A stretch of 17,211 nucleotides of DNA from DAIOGN01 sp036745245 (GTDB lineage Bacteria > Zixibacteria > MSB-5A5 > JAUVRN01), in NCBI GenBank assembly GCA_036745245.1, contig DAIOGN010000074.1, forward strand, positions 1 through 17,211, in the 5' to 3' direction. The position numbers were made by a program, and so were the translations under genes. Shown piece by piece: positions 15,352 to 17,211 of the stretch. A model generated the notes under the pieces. That model saw nothing but the letters and a program-made list of their open reading frames with translations. It searched no databases and had not been told where the DNA came from. How positions within the stretch are numbered: the first letter of the stretch is position 1; every line of letters begins with the position of its first letter.

Positions 15352-16256
15352 TTCCCCGGACCACGGTGGCCCGTTCGTCCGACCGGGTCGAAGGCTGGCA
15401 GCTGGATCGCGACCTCCCGGCCTCCGTGCGCTTTCATCCCGCTCCGGCGGGAACGGGCGTGGTGTTCGCGCGCAAGGATCTTCCCGGGTCGCCCGAGGTC
15501 GTCTGCAAAGTGGAACACGTCACCGCCTGGTCACGCTGGAGCGGATTGGAAACGGCCGGCGTCGCGGTGCATCACACGGAACACCTGCTCGCTGCGGTGG
15601 CCGGATGTGGTGTGGACGACGTTCTCGTGGAGATGAGCGCCGACCGCATTCCCGTGGTCTCCGGCGGAAGTTGCGGTGCGTTTTCCAGAGCCCTGGCCAC
15701 GGCGGGGATCGAGCGACTTGCGGAACCGCGACGGGTCCTTCGGCTGAAACGCCCGCTGGAATGGGCCACCGATCTGGACGTGCCGGCTGGAACGTCCGGA
15801 GCCCTCCCCGCGCAACGGCGCATTCTCGGTGTGCCGGCCTCCCGTTTCTCCGCGACCTACCTGTTCCATGTACCGGCGATCCCGGGATTGCGCTCCGGCC
15901 TGGCCGAGTTCGACGAAGGCCAGGACGACTTCGGCGACACCCTGGCAGACGCGCGTACGTATTACCTGCACAGCGAGGAGCAGGACCTCTCGGGTCTTTT
16001 GTCGCGCGCGCGCGAGGACTACATTGTGCTCCACGCCGAGAGTTCCCAGGAGCTGGTGAACGAAGTGGCGAGGCACAAGCTGGTGGACTTCTGGGGCGAC
16101 CTGCGCCTCCTGGGCATGCCGTTGTGGGGCAGCTTTGCGGCCTTTCGCACGGGCCACAAATTCCACCACGAACTCATTCGCAAGCTGATCAAAGAAGACT
16201 ATCTGGAAACCATCGAACTCTCCGAAAGCCGGACCCCGTATGACGACCATCCATAG
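15348..16256 (+). CDS. lpxC: UDP-3-O-acyl-N-acetylglucosamine deacetylase (LpxC), divergent
   Basis: LpxC removes the acetyl group from UDP-3-O-acyl-GlcNAc, the committed zinc-dependent step of lipid A synthesis. The 302-residue protein shows TEHLLAAVAG (77-86) with Glu78 and zinc-ligand His79. RHKLVDFWGDL (242-252) supplies zinc ligands His243 and Asp247, and GHKFHHELI (269-277) holds the catalytic-type His270. ARTYYL (202-207) matches the conserved ARTF region. The catalytic set is therefore complete. Departures from usual members are a weak N-terminal GVGLHSG block and PVVSGGS (102-108) where PIMDGS-like sequence is typical. The ATG at 15348 overlaps the glycosyltransferase stop (ATGA), and the 3' end overlaps lpxD by 17 bases. 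The pairing with lpxD supports a true lipid A role, although a specialised paralogue cannot be excluded. Confidence 0.88.
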   Translation: MIPRTTVARSSDRVEGWQLDRDLPASVRFHPAPAGTGVVFARKDLPGSPEVVCKVEHVTAWSRWSGLETAGVAVHHTEHLLAAVAGCGVDDVLVEMSADRIPVVSGGSCGAFSRALATAGIERLAEPRRVLRLKRPLEWATDLDVPAGTSGALPAQRRILGVPASRFSATYLFHVPAIPGLRSGLAEFDEGQDDFGDTLADARTYYLHSEEQDLSGLLSRAREDYIVLHAESSQELVNEVARHKLVDFWGDLRLLGMPLWGSFAAFRTGHKFHHELIRKLIKEDYLETIELSESRTPYDDHP

Positions 16257-17202
16257 CATTGCCGAATTCCTTAAGCCCGCCATCCTGAAGCTCCGCGATC
16301 CGGACACGGGTCGTCAGGTCATCTCCGGCCCCGCACCCATCGACGTGGCCGGCCCGGGCGAGGTGAGCTTCTGCGGAGCCACGGCGCGGCGTCCCGGGGA
16401 GCTGTTGAAGAGCACCCATGCCAGTCTGCTCATCCTCGACCGCACATTGGCCGGGGAAGACACATCGAAAAACGTTGCGGCTGTGATCGAGAGCGACAAC
16501 GCACGGCTCGATTTCATGCGTGTCATCGGCCGTTTCTTCGCCCCGGTCCGCCCGCACGGGATTGCGGACGGCGCGACGATTTCCGCCTCCGCGAAGATTG
16601 CGCCCGACGCGTACGTGGGGCCGGGATGTACCGTGGGAGACGGAGCGGAGATCGGATCGGGCACGGTGGTGCACGCCGGCGTGCACATCTACGATCGGGT
16701 GCGGATCGGGCAGCACGTCACGATTCACTCCGGCACCGTGATCGGAGCCGACGGGTTCGGCTACGAGCGGAACGCTGAAGGTGAACTCGTGAAGTTCCCG
16801 CACGTGGGGAGCGTGGTCATTGAAGACGACGTGGAGATCGGCGCCAACACCTGCATCGACCGCGGCAGTCTGGGCGACACGCGCGTGTGCCAGGGTGCGC
16901 GGATCGACAACCTGGTGCATGTGGCGCACAACACGGTGGTGGGCCGCCACGCCGCCGTGATTGCCCATGCGATGGTGGGAGGCAGCACGCGTATCGGCGA
17001 CTACGCCTGGGTAGCGCCCTCCGCCTGCCTGCGCGATCGGATCGACATCGGCGAACGAGCCGTGGTGGGCCTGGCCGCCGTGGTCACCAAAGATGTTCCG
17101 GCCGGCGCCACGGTGATGGGCGCTCCGGCGCGCGACGCCGCCTCGCAGAAACGGCTCCTGGTGCGGCTGTCACAGTTGGCCGAGGCGCCGACCACCAGTT
17201 GA
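16240..17202 (+). CDS. lpxD: UDP-3-O-acylglucosamine N-acyltransferase (LpxD)
   Basis: LpxD adds the N-linked hydroxyacyl chain from acyl-ACP to UDP-3-O-acylglucosamine, directly after LpxC. The 320-residue protein has an N-terminal uridine-binding domain (about 1-105, including GPGEVSFCG). A left-handed beta-helix of hexapeptide repeats follows (about 108-290), with IGADGFGYE (168-176), IEDDVEIGANTCIDRGSL (194-211) and IDNLVHVAHNTVVG (222-235), where His230 is the expected catalytic base. A short C-terminal helix (299-314) closes the protein. Length is slightly under the typical 340. MGAPAR (293-298) ends the helix as usual. The start lies inside lpxC (17-base overlap), indicating coupled translation. 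The stop is nine bases from the right edge, so the next gene of the operon is not visible. Confidence 0.96.
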   Translation: MTTIHSIAEFLKPAILKLRDPDTGRQVISGPAPIDVAGPGEVSFCGATARRPGELLKSTHASLLILDRTLAGEDTSKNVAAVIESDNARLDFMRVIGRFFAPVRPHGIADGATISASAKIAPDAYVGPGCTVGDGAEIGSGTVVHAGVHIYDRVRIGQHVTIHSGTVIGADGFGYERNAEGELVKFPHVGSVVIEDDVEIGANTCIDRGSLGDTRVCQGARIDNLVHVAHNTVVGRHAAVIAHAMVGGSTRIGDYAWVAPSACLRDRIDIGERAVVGLAAVVTKDVPAGATVMGAPARDAASQKRLLVRLSQLAEAPTTS

Positions 17203-17211
17203 GTTCGCGAC

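Overview
The window reads as chromosomal DNA of a GC-rich, Gram-negative (two-membrane) bacterium. Evidence is the lpxC and lpxD lipid A genes, several outer-membrane beta-barrel proteins, an RND efflux pump with a lipoprotein adaptor, and lipoprotein signal peptides. A secreted BNR-repeat protein ending in a type I dockerin, next to a secreted protein with an S74 self-cleaving chaperone domain, resembles poorly cultured lineages such as Candidatus Eisenbacteria or other FCB-like candidate phyla. That placement is an impression from gene style, not a computed result. No tRNA, rRNA, CRISPR array or recognisable transposase gene was seen.

Layout. (1) Positions 1-2271, minus strand: a coupled cassette of a small lipoprotein (DUF4266), an outer-membrane barrel (DUF3570) and ApbE flavin transferase, the last running off the left edge. 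(2) 2374-3129, minus: a second outer-membrane barrel with a Lys/Pro-rich linker. (3) 3440-5531, minus: a secreted S74-domain protein split into two reading frames by a one-base frameshift near an A6/T6 run. (4) 5655-7760, minus: a secreted BNR-repeat protein with a C-terminal dockerin. (5) 7901-8010: a non-coding perfect 29-bp inverted repeat with a palindromic loop. (6) 8022-12492, minus: an operon DUF2892 - adaptor lipoprotein - RND pump, divergent from an ArsR-family regulator (12555-12971, plus). (7) 12925-13920, minus: a PflX-like radical SAM protein, convergent with the regulator and divergent from a periplasmic cupin (14063-14467, plus). (8) 14620-17202, plus: overlapping genes for a family 2 glycosyltransferase, LpxC and LpxD.

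How the genes work together. The ArsR regulator probably represses the divergent efflux operon through an AT-rich inverted repeat between them. Cysteines in the regulator and in the DUF2892 protein suggest a thiol, sulfur or metal signal. The last three genes are translationally coupled and point to lipid A synthesis plus transfer of a sugar to a lipid carrier. The most intriguing unit is the left cassette. The DUF3570 barrel carries a DGLTGAT sequence that looks like the acceptor motif used by ApbE to attach FMN covalently, and an ApbE gene overlaps its 3' end. This raises the possibility of a flavinylated outer-membrane barrel working with a Gly/Cys-tailed lipoprotein.
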